A DNA stretch of 64,000 nucleotides from JAAYRQ01 sp035647235 (GCA_964514235.1 CAZEPV010000003.1:93477-157476), one strand, 5' to 3'. Positions 16,120 to 25,334 are shown, counted from the first letter of the stretch. A program made the numbers and translations. Notes: generated from the sequence alone by a model not told the origin.

Positions 16120-18738
16120 ATGGATATTATAACTTCACATAATGCCTTGGATTTTGATGGCCTAGCTTCAATGGTAGCAGCCAATATTTTATATCCAGCT
16201 GCCACCAAAGTTTTTTCTGGCACCCTATCTAAGAATGTAAAAAAATTTATGGCCTTATATAAGGATTTATTGCTGATAAAGACCCCTAAGGATATTAATC
16301 TGGACTTAGTTAAAAAAATGATTATAGTAGACACCGCTTCACCTAATCGCTTGGGCAGGCTAAAGAAATTAGCCCTAGATCCAGAAATTGAGCGCTATGT
16401 ATATGATCATCATCCTATGGCCGATGATGATGTAAGTGCCAGCATAAGGGAAGTCTGCACCTTGGGTGCAGCTACAACTATTTTAGTGGAAAAAATCATA
16501 GAAAAAAATCTGGAAATTTCCTCTTTCGATGCCACTATTTTGGCTTTAGGAATATATGAGGATACAGGTAGCCTACTATTTCCTTCTACTACGGGCAGGG
16601 ATGCTAGAGCAGCTGGCTACCTATTAGATAAAGGTGCTAACCTAGCAGTGGTAGCGGAATTTATGGAAAGTCCTTTTAGTGCTGAACAAAGACAATTATT
16701 ACAGATACTACTAAATAACACCAAACATTATAATGTTAAAAATTTGGATATTACCGTAGCAAGCTCTACTACTAACGAATTCGTCTTGGGCCTTGATGTG
16801 GTGACTTATCGTCTCTTTGAAGTGGAAAACACGGATGCTATTTTTGTGCTTAGTCTGATGGAAGATAAGATAAATGTTGTTGCCCGCAGTAGGAGTAATG
16901 CCATTAAGGTTAATGATATCCTGCAAGGGATTGGGGGCCGAGGACATGATAAGGCTGCCTCTGCTGTGGTTAAAAATAAAACCATTGCCGAGGTTACTGA
17001 TGCGATAATTGGTATGATGGAGGAAAAAGTAAAAACTGGTTTAATAGCCTATGATATTATGTCATCTCCAGTCAAGACCATTCCAGCTTCTGTAAGTATG
17101 CAGGAAGCTGGGCGTTTAATGCTTAGATACGGACACACTGGGATGCCTGTAGTTGAGGAGGAAAAAATGATTGGGGTTATTTCTCGGCGGGATATAGATA
17201 AAGCTAGAATACATAATTTGGGACATGCCCCTGTTAAAGGTTTTATGACTAGTGATGTTCAGTATATAGAGCCTTCTACCCCCGTAGTAGAAATACAAAG
17301 GCTAATGATAGAGCAAGATATAGGTAGGTTACCTGTGGTGGAAGATGGCAAATTAATAGGTTTGGTTTCGAGGACAGATGTCTTAAGAACTTTCCATGGG
17401 GATGATTACCCCGAGGATCACGAAACACTGTACTTATTAAATAATGTAAGTACCGATAATGTTATGAATCTAATCTATGAAAAATTGCCTTCACAAATAA
17501 TTTTATTATTAGAAACAGCTAGCAAAATTGCAGATGATATGGGAATAACTTTATATTGTGTAGGTGGATTTGTCAGGGATCTAATTTTAGGTGTAAATAA
17601 TTTTGATATTGATTTAGTCGTGGAAGGTGATGGGGAAAATTTAGCCTATCGTTTAGCTAGGGAATTAGGGGGTAAGGCGCGTATCCATGAAAGATTCGGA
17701 ACAGCTATGATAGTTTTGCCTGATGGCTTTAAACTAGATATTGCCACCGCCCGAACTGAATATTACGAATTTCCTGCTGCATTACCGACTGTAGAAAAAT
17801 CATCAATAAGAGAAGACTTGTATAGAAGGGACTTTACTATAAACACTTTGGCCATATGTTTAAATGCAGACAGATTTGGGAATATATTGGACTATTTTGG
17901 TGGTAAAAAAGATTTAGAAGAAAAACTTATCAGGGTACTGTATAATTTTTCTTTTGTAGAGGATCCTACTAGAATAATGCGGGCTATTCGGTTCGAAACT
18001 AGGTACGGCTTTACGATAGAGCCAGACACACTAAGGTTTGCCAAGGATGCTATTGGACGTAGGCTCTTAGGACAATTATCCTATAAAAGAATTTTACAGG
18101 AATTAATTTTAATCTTGAATGAGCAAGATCCTATCCCTGCTCTGGAGAGGATGGTAGAAGTGGGGGTATGGCAATATATTTTACCCGAAGTTAAGGTAGA
18201 AGAAATCAGCCTAGTCAAGTTAAAACGGGTTCCGGTTATTACCGCTTGGTTTAAGGAAAAATATCTATTAGTTGATATTCAAAAATGGTTAATATACTTT
18301 ATGGTTTTTTTATCTAAACTTTCTAAAGAAACTATAATGGGAATTGTAGAACGTTATCATTTGGATAAATATGTCGAAGGGGTCATATATGATTCTATTA
18401 AAATACCAGAAACAATAGAAATATTAGAAAGCGACTTGGATTTAAAAGCTAGTGAAATAGATAAGATTCTGGCTAATTGGCATACAGAAAGCCTAGTCTA
18501 TCTAATGTTATCCATCAGTAATGAAAAGGCTTGGGAAAATGTGGTCAATTATTTGGACCTCAAGGAAAAAGTAGAAATAAAAACTACCGGGCATGATTTA
18601 AAAGCTTTAGGAATAAAACAAGGCCCAATTTATAGGGAATTATTAGATAGGCTATATTATGCGAAACTAGATGGCGAAATTATTAGCTCAGAAGATGAAA
18701 TCGACTTAATCAAAACTTGGATAAAGGAGAAAAATTAA
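16120..18738 (+). CDS. DHH / tandem CBS / tRNA nucleotidyltransferase fusion
   Basis: An 872-residue multidomain protein. Residues 1-150 are a DHH phosphoesterase domain (DFDGLASMVAA, IVDTASPNRLG, YDHHPM), and about 200-310 is DHHA1 with GGRGHDKAASAV. Two CBS domains follow (about 315-430), then a class II poly(A) polymerase/CCA-adding head (VGGFVRDLILG, FDIDLVVEGDG, RRDFTINTLAI, EDPTRIMRAIRFE) and its helical tail. Fusions of this type occur in deep-branching bacteria and Clostridia; some are A-adding enzymes that finish CCA ends. The DHH part may be an oligoribonuclease or pAp phosphatase, and the CBS pair may sense adenylates. Catalytic motifs look intact. The start has AAGGAAG upstream. 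The M50 protease gene starts two bases after its stop. Confidence 0.9.
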   Translation: MDIITSHNALDFDGLASMVAANILYPAATKVFSGTLSKNVKKFMALYKDLLLIKTPKDINLDLVKKMIIVDTASPNRLGRLKKLALDPEIERYVYDHHPMADDDVSASIREVCTLGAATTILVEKIIEKNLEISSFDATILALGIYEDTGSLLFPSTTGRDARAAGYLLDKGANLAVVAEFMESPFSAEQRQLLQILLNNTKHYNVKNLDITVASSTTNEFVLGLDVVTYRLFEVENTDAIFVLSLMEDKINVVARSRSNAIKVNDILQGIGGRGHDKAASAVVKNKTIAEVTDAIIGMMEEKVKTGLIAYDIMSSPVKTIPASVSMQEAGRLMLRYGHTGMPVVEEEKMIGVISRRDIDKARIHNLGHAPVKGFMTSDVQYIEPSTPVVEIQRLMIEQDIGRLPVVEDGKLIGLVSRTDVLRTFHGDDYPEDHETLYLLNNVSTDNVMNLIYEKLPSQIILLLETASKIADDMGITLYCVGGFVRDLILGVNNFDIDLVVEGDGENLAYRLARELGGKARIHERFGTAMIVLPDGFKLDIATARTEYYEFPAALPTVEKSSIREDLYRRDFTINTLAICLNADRFGNILDYFGGKKDLEEKLIRVLYNFSFVEDPTRIMRAIRFETRYGFTIEPDTLRFAKDAIGRRLLGQLSYKRILQELILILNEQDPIPALERMVEVGVWQYILPEVKVEEISLVKLKRVPVITAWFKEKYLLVDIQKWLIYFMVFLSKLSKETIMGIVERYHLDKYVEGVIYDSIKIPETIEILESDLDLKASEIDKILANWHTESLVYLMLSISNEKAWENVVNYLDLKEKVEIKTTGHDLKALGIKQGPIYRELLDRLYYAKLDGEIISSEDEIDLIKTWIKEKN

Positions 18739-18739
18739 A

Positions 18740-19360
18740 ATGCCTTCACTATTAGATATGTTTATTTGGTTACCAGCCATTTTAATAGCTTTAACCTTTC
18801 ATGAATATGCCCACGCTTTAGTAGCGGATAGACTGGGGGATAGTACTCCTCATTATCAAGGACGTCTCACTTTAAACCCCTTACCCCATATAGACTGGAT
18901 TGGCTTTTTAATGCTTTTGATTTTCAGGTTTGGTTGGGCTAAGCCAGTACAAGTTAATCCCTATAATTTTAAAAATACTGGGGTTAAAAAAGGTATGATG
19001 CTAGTATCCTTGGCTGGGCCTGCCATGAATATATTACTGGCTTTTATAGGTATGTTTTTGTTAAAAATACTATATGCTTATACATTTAATAACAATATAG
19101 TATTAGCAATTAGGCTTCTCGAGCCACTAGTATGGATTAATCTGATATTAGCTGTATTTAATTTAATTCCCGTCCCCCCATTAGACGGTTCTAAAATTCT
19201 AGCTGGATTATTACCTGATGCTGGGGCTCAGATGATATATTCTCTGGAACGATATGGTCCTCTTTTCCTATTATTGTTAATATTTACTGGGGCCATAGGC
19301 AAGATTTTACTACCTTTGGTCAACTTGATGTATGGTTTATTGTATTTGATAATTTTTTAA
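18740..19360 (+). CDS. Site-2 protease family (M50) metalloprotease
   Basis: A 206-residue, multi-helix membrane protease of the minimal S2P-like type. The zinc motif HEYAH is in LTFHEYAHALVADRLGD (helix 1), and the third ligand Asp is in NLIPVPPLDGSKIL. It lacks a PDZ domain. Relatives adjoin scpA in many Firmicutes, as here, but the substrate is unknown. The start is coupled to the preceding gene (one-base gap). Confidence 0.9.
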   Translation: MPSLLDMFIWLPAILIALTFHEYAHALVADRLGDSTPHYQGRLTLNPLPHIDWIGFLMLLIFRFGWAKPVQVNPYNFKNTGVKKGMMLVSLAGPAMNILLAFIGMFLLKILYAYTFNNNIVLAIRLLEPLVWINLILAVFNLIPVPPLDGSKILAGLLPDAGAQMIYSLERYGPLFLLLLIFTGAIGKILLPLVNLMYGLLYLIIF

Positions 19361-19375
19361 AAATGGGGGAATTTA

Positions 19376-20116
19376 ATGGGATATATAGTTGAACTGGAGG
19401 TCTTTCACGGTCCACTTGATTTACTTTTGTTTTTAATCGAAAAGGATGAAGTAGATATTTATGATATCCCTATAGCCAACATTACCAGTCAATACATGGA
19501 TTATATTCAAGACCTTTCTTCGATCAATATTGAACAACTAGGCGATTTTTTAATTTTGGCCTCGTATTTGTTAAATATTAAATCGAAAATGTTGTTACCT
19601 AAACATGACTTGGAGACATTAGAGATAGAGAACACCGATGATGAGGATCCCCGCGATGATTTAGTTAAAAGGTTACTAGAATATAAGAAGATTAAAGAAG
19701 CTGCCAAGTATTTAGCAGCTAGGCAAGCAGAAACACCCCAAACTTTCTTGAGAAATAGTAGTTTTGCCCCCGAAATACACGAAGTTCTTGTAGCTGATAT
19801 ACAAAACCTAGTCGGGGCATATAAAGAAATATTAAAAAGACTGGATAGCACACCCGAAGATTTCCCTATACCAACTGGGGATATAAGTATAAGTGAAAAA
19901 ATGCAGGAATTATTAAAAATGTTATATAATAAGCCTAAGGGGCTAGTTTTTCAGAATATATTTACTGAAGTTACTAGTAAACGAGAAGCCCTAGCATTTT
20001 TTCTAGCTTTGTTGGAATTGATTAGATTACAAAAGGTTTGGGCTGTGCAAAATAATATTAATAATACTATTAATATTAATCTTGTAGGTGAATATAAAAA
20101 TGATGATGAAAAATGA
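19376..20116 (+). CDS. scpA: Segregation and condensation protein ScpA
   Basis: Kleisin ScpA, 246 residues. It bridges the Smc heads and binds ScpB in the condensin complex. The N-terminus has FHGPLDLLLFLIEKDEVDIYD, and LGDFLILASYLLNIKSKMLLP follows. The C-terminal winged helix is at about 165-235. ATG follows GGGGGA. Its end overlaps the start of scpB. Confidence 0.96.
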   Translation: MGYIVELEVFHGPLDLLLFLIEKDEVDIYDIPIANITSQYMDYIQDLSSINIEQLGDFLILASYLLNIKSKMLLPKHDLETLEIENTDDEDPRDDLVKRLLEYKKIKEAAKYLAARQAETPQTFLRNSSFAPEIHEVLVADIQNLVGAYKEILKRLDSTPEDFPIPTGDISISEKMQELLKMLYNKPKGLVFQNIFTEVTSKREALAFFLALLELIRLQKVWAVQNNINNTININLVGEYKNDDEK

Positions 20117-20633
20117 AATTAAAGCTGCCATTGAAGCTGTATTATTTGTACGTTCTGAGTTGGTTCCAGCAGAGGAATTAGTGGAGATTATAGGTATATC
20201 ATTGGCTGAATTAGAAGAAATAACTAAGGAACTCATTACTGAATACAGTGAAAATAATAGGGGTATACAAATTGTAGAAGTAGACAAAAGCTATATGATG
20301 TGTACTTCACCCCTTTATGCGGACATAATAAGCCGTATGGATAGGACTGTAAAAAGACGTCTATCACCAGCGGCTATGGAAACACTTGCTATCATCGCTT
20401 ACAAACAACCAGTAACCCGTGCAGAAATAGAAGCTATTAGAGGGGTTAGGTCTGAGAGAGTGATCCGTAACCTTCTAGAAAGAGGCATTATAAAAGAAGT
20501 CGGATACAAGCAAGTAATAGGTACACCTATGCTTTACCAAACCACTGGGGAATTTTTAAGATTATTCAACCTATCTAGTCTTAAAGACTTACCCGATTTA
20601 GAGGTGATTACAGGTGGAAGAAAAGTCGATTGA
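20100..20633 (+). CDS. scpB: Segregation and condensation protein ScpB
   Basis: ScpB, about 177 residues with two winged helices. Motifs are IKAAIEAVLFVRSELVPAEE and ETLAIIAYKQPVTRAEIE-IRGVRSERVI. Three consecutive ATG codons (20100, 20103, 20106) follow TAGGTG at 20085-20090; the first is taken. The gene overlaps scpA by 17 bases, and the DUF1992 gene starts within its end. Confidence 0.95.
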   Translation: MMMKNEIKAAIEAVLFVRSELVPAEELVEIIGISLAELEEITKELITEYSENNRGIQIVEVDKSYMMCTSPLYADIISRMDRTVKRRLSPAAMETLAIIAYKQPVTRAEIEAIRGVRSERVIRNLLERGIIKEVGYKQVIGTPMLYQTTGEFLRLFNLSSLKDLPDLEVITGGRKVD

Positions 20634-21171
20634 AGAACAAGTAATGATTAAGGCTGGGCAAGCTCGTAAATTGGCCAAATATATGAGTAGTACTCAGGAC
20701 TTAGTAGAGGAACAAATACGAAAAGCTGTCTTAAAAGGTGATTTCGATAATCTTGAGGGAGCTGGAAAGCCTTTGAATTTATACGAGAATCCTTATGAAC
20801 CTCCAGAACTAAGGATGGTATTCAGAATCCTGAAGAACAATGATTTTGCCCCTTATTGGATAGAGTTAGGCAAGGAAATTGATGCAGACTGGCGCAAGAT
20901 AGAAAAGGAAATTCATTTATTTTCTAGATATACCTACTTGTTTACTAGGGAAAGACATAGCAGAATGGGACAAGAAAGATTTAAGAAAAAGAAAGCCGCC
21001 TTTTATTATGAAACAAAACTTTTTTTAGAAAGTATATCCAAGAAAATCCTGGATTATAACCTACATTGCCCTACATTTAAAGAGGGGCGCCCTAATTTCT
21101 GCGTGGATGAAAAAATGTATAGCATAATGATGGAGATTGAAAATATAATTGATGAAAATAAGAAGTGCTAA
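20614..21171 (+). CDS. DnaJ-homologue-C28 domain (DUF1992) protein
   Basis: A 185-residue protein carrying the DUF1992 / DNAJC28 conserved domain at about 30-110. Its markers are VEEQIRKAVLKGDFDNLEGA, GKPLNL, PPELRMVFRILKNNDFAP and a following basic helix. There is no J domain. Function is unknown in bacteria. GTG at 20614 is seven bases after GAGGTG and overlaps scpB by 20 bases, so it is likely coupled to scpB. The C-terminal 70 residues hold a cysteine pair (HCPTF, NFCVD) outside the domain. Confidence 0.8.
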   Translation: MEEKSIEEQVMIKAGQARKLAKYMSSTQDLVEEQIRKAVLKGDFDNLEGAGKPLNLYENPYEPPELRMVFRILKNNDFAPYWIELGKEIDADWRKIEKEIHLFSRYTYLFTRERHSRMGQERFKKKKAAFYYETKLFLESISKKILDYNLHCPTFKEGRPNFCVDEKMYSIMMEIENIIDENKKC

Positions 21172-21256
21172 ATTTTTTCCTTTTACCTTCTAAGCGTCTT
21201 ATCAAGGAGCATAATTATATATTTTATGGGAATAATATGGGAAAATGGAGTGCAAG

Positions 21257-21868
21257 ATGATTTGCTTAACCATATTATTGATTTTGCTTTTAATAGTTAT
21301 TATCCTTTTTTGGGGCTTTTTTAATATAAGTTTTAGTTTGAGTATAGAGGCTGTCGATAATCAGCTTGAGGTTGAGCTGGTTTTTTTATTTTTGTTTAAA
21401 AAATCTCGAACTAAATACTCTATAAATAAAGAAAACCTTTTTTCTGTCTGGGATTTTACCAAAGATGATTTAGCTAATCGGAATCGGTTAGATAATTTCA
21501 AAAAAGATTTTCTGGATTTTATTAGTAGAAGCGAAGATCTCCAAGCAATAATTAATTATTTGCAGTATGCTAATTTAAGGGAATTGGAATGGAAAAGTTA
21601 TATTGGACTAGATGATGCAGCCCGAACTGGTTTTTTTACTGGAGTATTATGGGCTTTTAAAGGGATATGTTTATCACTATTAAGGAAAGATAGAGCATTT
21701 AGTTTCCAAATTAATATTTATCCTAATTTCACCAATACTAATTTAAGTAGTCAATTAACTTGCATATTAAGAATTCGAATCGTACATATTATTCTTATAG
21801 GCATTGCCTACTTATTTGCAAAAGTTAGGGGTGAGTATTATGGACTTGGATCAAAAGCAACCATCTAG
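21257..21868 (+). CDS. DUF2953 (YtfI-like) protein
   Basis: A 203-residue protein with an N-terminal membrane helix (about 2-22) followed by a beta-rich domain and a hydrophobic C-terminal stretch, as in DUF2953. YGLG near the end and LDDAARTGFFTGVLWA are typical. In Bacillus the homologue ytfI precedes ytfJ, as here. ATG at 21257 is preferred over 21245 because GGAG lies between them. It overlaps ytfJ by 29 bases. Role in sporulation is inferred from position only. Confidence 0.7.
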   Translation: MICLTILLILLLIVIILFWGFFNISFSLSIEAVDNQLEVELVFLFLFKKSRTKYSINKENLFSVWDFTKDDLANRNRLDNFKKDFLDFISRSEDLQAIINYLQYANLRELEWKSYIGLDDAARTGFFTGVLWAFKGICLSLLRKDRAFSFQINIYPNFTNTNLSSQLTCILRIRIVHIILIGIAYLFAKVRGEYYGLGSKATI

Positions 21869-22250
21869 CCATCCAATTGAAAGTTTAATGAAAACTGCCA
21901 TGATGAGTATTAAGGAAATGGTAGATGTTAATACCGTAGTAGGTGATGCAGTGGAGACGAACGATGGGACAGTTATTATACCTGTGTCGCAAGTTGGGTG
22001 TGGGTTCGCTGCTGGTGGTGGGGAATATGAACATAATAAAGAAAGTAAACAAATGCCTTTTGCTGGCGGCAGTGGTGCTGGTGTTTCTGTAAAGCCAGTC
22101 GGTTTTTTAGTAGTTCGCATGAATGATGTTAGGTTAATCTCTACCCAGGGTAATCATTTAGCGGAAAGATTGGTCGATATTGCACCACAGATTATCGATA
22201 AGTTAGAAAACCTATTTCAAGGCAAAAATAGTCCCTATCGCGAAATGTAG
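21840..22250 (+). CDS. ytfJ: Spore protein YtfJ (GerW family)
   Basis: YtfJ/GerW, 136 residues. SLMKTAMMSIKEMVDVNTVVG and GDAVETNDGTVIIPVSQVG are followed by the glycine-rich segment FAAGGGEY and PFAGGSGAGVSVKPVGFLVV. In Bacillus it is a spore protein needed for normal germination. ATG at 21840 lies after GGGGTGAG. It ends just before a terminator. Confidence 0.93.
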   Translation: MDLDQKQPSSHPIESLMKTAMMSIKEMVDVNTVVGDAVETNDGTVIIPVSQVGCGFAAGGGEYEHNKESKQMPFAGGSGAGVSVKPVGFLVVRMNDVRLISTQGNHLAERLVDIAPQIIDKLENLFQGKNSPYREM

Positions 22251-22270
22251 TATAGGGCTAAAGTAAACTG

Positions 22271-22301
22271 GAACAGTTCATAATATGGGCTGTTCTATTT
22301 T
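22271..22301 (+). terminator. Probable intrinsic terminator after ytfJ
   Basis: GAACAG (22271-22276) pairs with CTGTTC (22290-22295), with an inner CAT/ATG pairing, followed by TATTTTTAT. Confidence 0.7.
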
Positions 22302-22322
22302 TATGCTCGTTTTCATACCCTA

Positions 22323-22342
22323 CTAGAAGATATTTCTTCTAG
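22323..22342 (+). promoter_or_regulatory. Hairpin abutting the spmA ribosome binding site
   Basis: CTAGAAGA-TATT-TCTTCTAG is a perfect 8-bp stem with a 4-base loop. Its last base is the first G of GGGGAGGG, the spmA ribosome binding site. It could modulate translation or protect the 5' end of the spmAB mRNA. Confidence 0.5.
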
Positions 22343-22354
22343 GGGAGGGTATAG

Positions 22355-22948
22355 ATGTTAAATCTAGTATGGCTAATACTATTGGCATCGGGAATTATAG
22401 TGGCAGCTATTAATGGCAATATAGATTTAGTTACCGAAGCCGCCTTAGGGGCTGCTAAAGGTGCCGTAGAAGTCTGTTTTGATTTAGTAGGAATTATGGC
22501 ATTATGGTTAGGCATTATGAAGATTGCCGAACAGGGCGGCTTGGTGCAAGGTTTGGCCCGTCTAATGAAACCGATAACAGTTAAATTATTTCCTAGTATA
22601 CCTAGCAACCATCCAGCTATGGGGGCAATAATACTAAATTTAAGTGCCAATATGCTGGGACTAGGTAATGCTGCTACACCTTTCGGCATGAAGGCTATGC
22701 AAGAGCTACAAGAACTTAATAATGGTTCTGATGAGGCATCTGCTGCTATGTGCACTTTTTTAGCTTTAAATACTTCATGTATCACGCTTATCCCGGCGAC
22801 TATTATTGGGGTTAGAGTCTCCTTTAATTCAGCCAATCCTACCGAAATAGTAGGGCCATGTATATTCGCAACTGCTATTGCTATGACCATTGCAGTTTCT
22901 TTAGATTACTGGTTTAGAACCCGTAGCCCTTATGGGAGAAAAAAGTAA
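22355..22948 (+). CDS. spmA: Spore maturation protein A
   Basis: SpmA, 197 residues, polytopic with a nucleoside-recognition (Gate) domain. Motifs are AALGAAKGAVEVCFDLVGIM, LSANMLGLGNAATPFGMKAM and FLALNTSCITLIPATIIG. With SpmB it promotes spore core dehydration. ATG at 22355 has GGGGAGGG five bases upstream. spmB starts directly after its stop. Confidence 0.94.
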   Translation: MLNLVWLILLASGIIVAAINGNIDLVTEAALGAAKGAVEVCFDLVGIMALWLGIMKIAEQGGLVQGLARLMKPITVKLFPSIPSNHPAMGAIILNLSANMLGLGNAATPFGMKAMQELQELNNGSDEASAAMCTFLALNTSCITLIPATIIGVRVSFNSANPTEIVGPCIFATAIAMTIAVSLDYWFRTRSPYGRKK

Positions 22949-23485
22949 ATGTTGCTGAATATACTAAACACGGTATCAATTTGGGCTATTCCTTTTTTAT
23001 TACTCATAATTCCCCTATATGGCTTTTTGAAAAAGGTACCTGTCTATGAAAGTTTTGTGGAAGGCGCAGAGGAAGGTTTCACAACAGCTATAAAAATTAT
23101 TCCTTTTTTAGTGGGGATGATGGTAGCCATTTCTGTTTTTAGGGCTTCAGGGGCGATGGATTATTTAACCCATATTCTTAATCCTTTAACTACAAAAATT
23201 GGCGCTCCTGCGGAAGTATTACCATTAGCCATGATGCGTCCCTTATCTGGAAGTGGTGTATTAGGTATGGCTACTGAATTAATGCGGATTTACGGCCCAG
23301 ATTCCTTTATTGGCAGGTTAGCCTCAGTTATGCAAGGTACGACAGATACTACTTTTTTTGTTCTGACTATTTATTTTGGTTCGGTAGGTATTAGAAAATA
23401 TAAATACTCTATTGTTACTGGTTTAACCGCTGATATAACTGGCTTTTTAGCTGCCGTATATATATGTAATCTATTATTTAGGTGA
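22949..23485 (+). CDS. spmB: Spore maturation protein B
   Basis: SpmB, 178 residues, polytopic Gate-domain partner of SpmA. Motifs are VYESFVEGAEEGFTTAIKII, LPLAMMRPLSGSGVLG and VMQGTTDTTFFVLTIYFGSV. The start codon immediately follows the spmA stop, indicating translational coupling. No terminator is obvious after it. Confidence 0.94.
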   Translation: MLLNILNTVSIWAIPFLLLIIPLYGFLKKVPVYESFVEGAEEGFTTAIKIIPFLVGMMVAISVFRASGAMDYLTHILNPLTTKIGAPAEVLPLAMMRPLSGSGVLGMATELMRIYGPDSFIGRLASVMQGTTDTTFFVLTIYFGSVGIRKYKYSIVTGLTADITGFLAAVYICNLLFR

Positions 23486-23733
23486 TAGTGGGGAATAAGG
23501 AACGCTTTTTTCTTGGTGAAATAAGTCTATATATTAACAAAATTTAATAAATTAATTGCCTAAAATAAATGAAAATTATGTTGGATAAACTATATTATGA
23601 TAAACTATGTAAGGATAAGAAATAGATATTTCTAGGGGAATAACTTTTTATGAGACTTTTGTTCATAGTTTTTCCCTATATTGTATTATTTAAAGCAAAG
23701 AAAAAAGATTATTTAAGGAAGGGGTTATATTAG

Positions 23734-24633
23734 GTGTCACAGTTTATGCATCTTGTTCCCAATTTTAGCGAAGGAAGAAGAAAGGAAGTAATAAAGGATA
23801 TTATCGCGCCTTTACAAAATGTAGAGGGGATAAAACTTATAGATTATTATCCTGATCCAGATTTCAATCGAACTATAGTCGAGGTTATAGGACAACCAGA
23901 GCCCTTAAAAAATGCCATATTTAATATGACTGAACAGATATTAAAACATATTGATATGGAAAAACAAAGGGGGACCCATCCCCGAATAGGTGCTTTGGAC
24001 ACCTTGTCCATATACCCTTTAGCCAAAGTGACTTTAGCAGAATGTCTTAAAATAACTGAAGAAATAGGACAAGAACTATACGATAGATTCAAAATACCGG
24101 TTTATTTTAGCGGGGAAAATGCTGCTAGTGAAGAACGCAAAAACTTAGCTTTTCTTAGGAAAGGCCAATACGAAGGACTAAAGGAAGCTATTTATACACC
24201 TGAAAGGGTGCCGGATATAGGTACTGAATTACATCCTACAGCAGGCGCAACTATAGTTAATGGAGCAGCTAGTGGCCTAGTAGCTGTAAATGTAATTTTG
24301 AATACTCGGGATATAAATATAGCCCGTAATATTGCCCAAGTCATGCGGGGACCAAGTGGTGGGTTTTCCACTATTCACGCGGTAGCATTCTATTTGGAGG
24401 ATCAAGATTATGTAGCAGTTTCCATGAATATGTTTGATACTGATGCTACGCCTATTTATAGAGCTTTTAAAGTTATTGAATTTGAAGCAGCTAGGTATGG
24501 ACTAACTATCGTGGGAACCCAAATAGTTGGCACACTTCCTCAAGAAGCTTTAGTTAATTGTGCTGAGTATTTCCTAAAGCTCATAGATTTTAACCGTGAA
24601 CAGATTATTGAAAATCATTTAATAGACATATAG
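23734..24633 (+). CDS. ftcD: Glutamate formimidoyltransferase
   Basis: Single-domain formiminotransferase, 299 residues. It moves the formimino group from formiminoglutamate to tetrahydrofolate. Motifs are LVPNFSEGRRKEVI at the start and THPRIGALDTLSIYP with the catalytic-site His, followed by FSGENAA and TELHPTAGATIVNGA. GTG at 23734 after AAGGAAGGGG. fchA (cyclodeaminase) follows 13 bases later and fhs further on. The three give formimino-THF to methenyl-THF, then methylene- or formyl-THF and formate with ATP gain. No histidase genes are in the window; purine fermentation could equally supply the substrate (as formiminoglycine). Confidence 0.92.
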   Translation: MSQFMHLVPNFSEGRRKEVIKDIIAPLQNVEGIKLIDYYPDPDFNRTIVEVIGQPEPLKNAIFNMTEQILKHIDMEKQRGTHPRIGALDTLSIYPLAKVTLAECLKITEEIGQELYDRFKIPVYFSGENAASEERKNLAFLRKGQYEGLKEAIYTPERVPDIGTELHPTAGATIVNGAASGLVAVNVILNTRDINIARNIAQVMRGPSGGFSTIHAVAFYLEDQDYVAVSMNMFDTDATPIYRAFKVIEFEAARYGLTIVGTQIVGTLPQEALVNCAEYFLKLIDFNREQIIENHLIDI

Positions 24634-24646
24634 GGGGGTATTATTA

Positions 24647-25279
24647 ATGCTAGTTAATAAAACAATTAATGAATATATGCTTGCATTAGCTTCAGGCTTA
24701 CCAGCTCCCGGCGGTGGTAGTGTAGCCGCCTTGACTGGGGCTTTAGGAGCTGGATTACTAGCTATGGTTTGTCATCTAACTATGGGAAAGGAAGAATTTG
24801 CCGATAGGGAAAAGGAAGTAAAAAAAGTTTTAGAAGAAAGTGATGATTTGCGGGCTAGACTTTCTTTTTTAGTAGATGAAGATGCCACAGCATTTAGTGA
24901 TGTGGTTGTAGCTTTGAAGCTACCCAAAGATACACCCCAAGAAAAGGAAGTTAGAAATAAGGCTATACAAAACGGTTACAAAAAGGCAGCAGATGTTCCC
25001 TATAGAATTGCTACTACGAGTTTTGAACTACTAGTTTTAGCTAAAAAATTAGTTACCTTGTCTAATCCAACAGTTATTAGTGATGTCGGGGTAGCAGCAT
25101 TAAACGCTTATGCCAGTGTGGAAAGTGCTATCATGAATGTTAATATTAATTTAACTTCCATCAAAGATGGGCTTTATAAGAACGATAAAAAAGAAAAAAT
25201 GGCTAAGCTTCTAAAAGAGAGTGCAGAATTAAGCAGTGAAATTTACCAAGATGTCAATAAAATGTTGCAGCTTGTATAA
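24647..25279 (+). CDS. fchA: Formimidoyltetrahydrofolate cyclodeaminase
   Basis: FchA, 210 residues, all-helical. It converts formimino-THF to methenyl-THF plus ammonia. The N-terminal APGGGSVAALTGALGAGLLAMV motif is intact in parts (PGGGS, ALTGALGA), followed by EDATAFSDVV. In animals this domain is fused to FtcD; here it is separate but adjacent. ATG follows GGGGGG. A strong terminator follows. Confidence 0.93.
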   Translation: MLVNKTINEYMLALASGLPAPGGGSVAALTGALGAGLLAMVCHLTMGKEEFADREKEVKKVLEESDDLRARLSFLVDEDATAFSDVVVALKLPKDTPQEKEVRNKAIQNGYKKAADVPYRIATTSFELLVLAKKLVTLSNPTVISDVGVAALNAYASVESAIMNVNINLTSIKDGLYKNDKKEKMAKLLKESAELSSEIYQDVNKMLQLV

Positions 25280-25334
25280 TACTAGGGTAAAATATTTTTA
25301 TTAGCCCATAATAGTAATTAATGGCTTATAAATA

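Noticed and set aside
22339..22890. Leftward 183-codon frame opposite spmA
   Set aside because: It lies wholly antisense to a well-conserved spore gene and has no ribosome binding site.
23486..23733. THF riboswitch before ftcD
   Set aside because: The gap has pairing potential but lacks the conserved THF aptamer blocks that I know.
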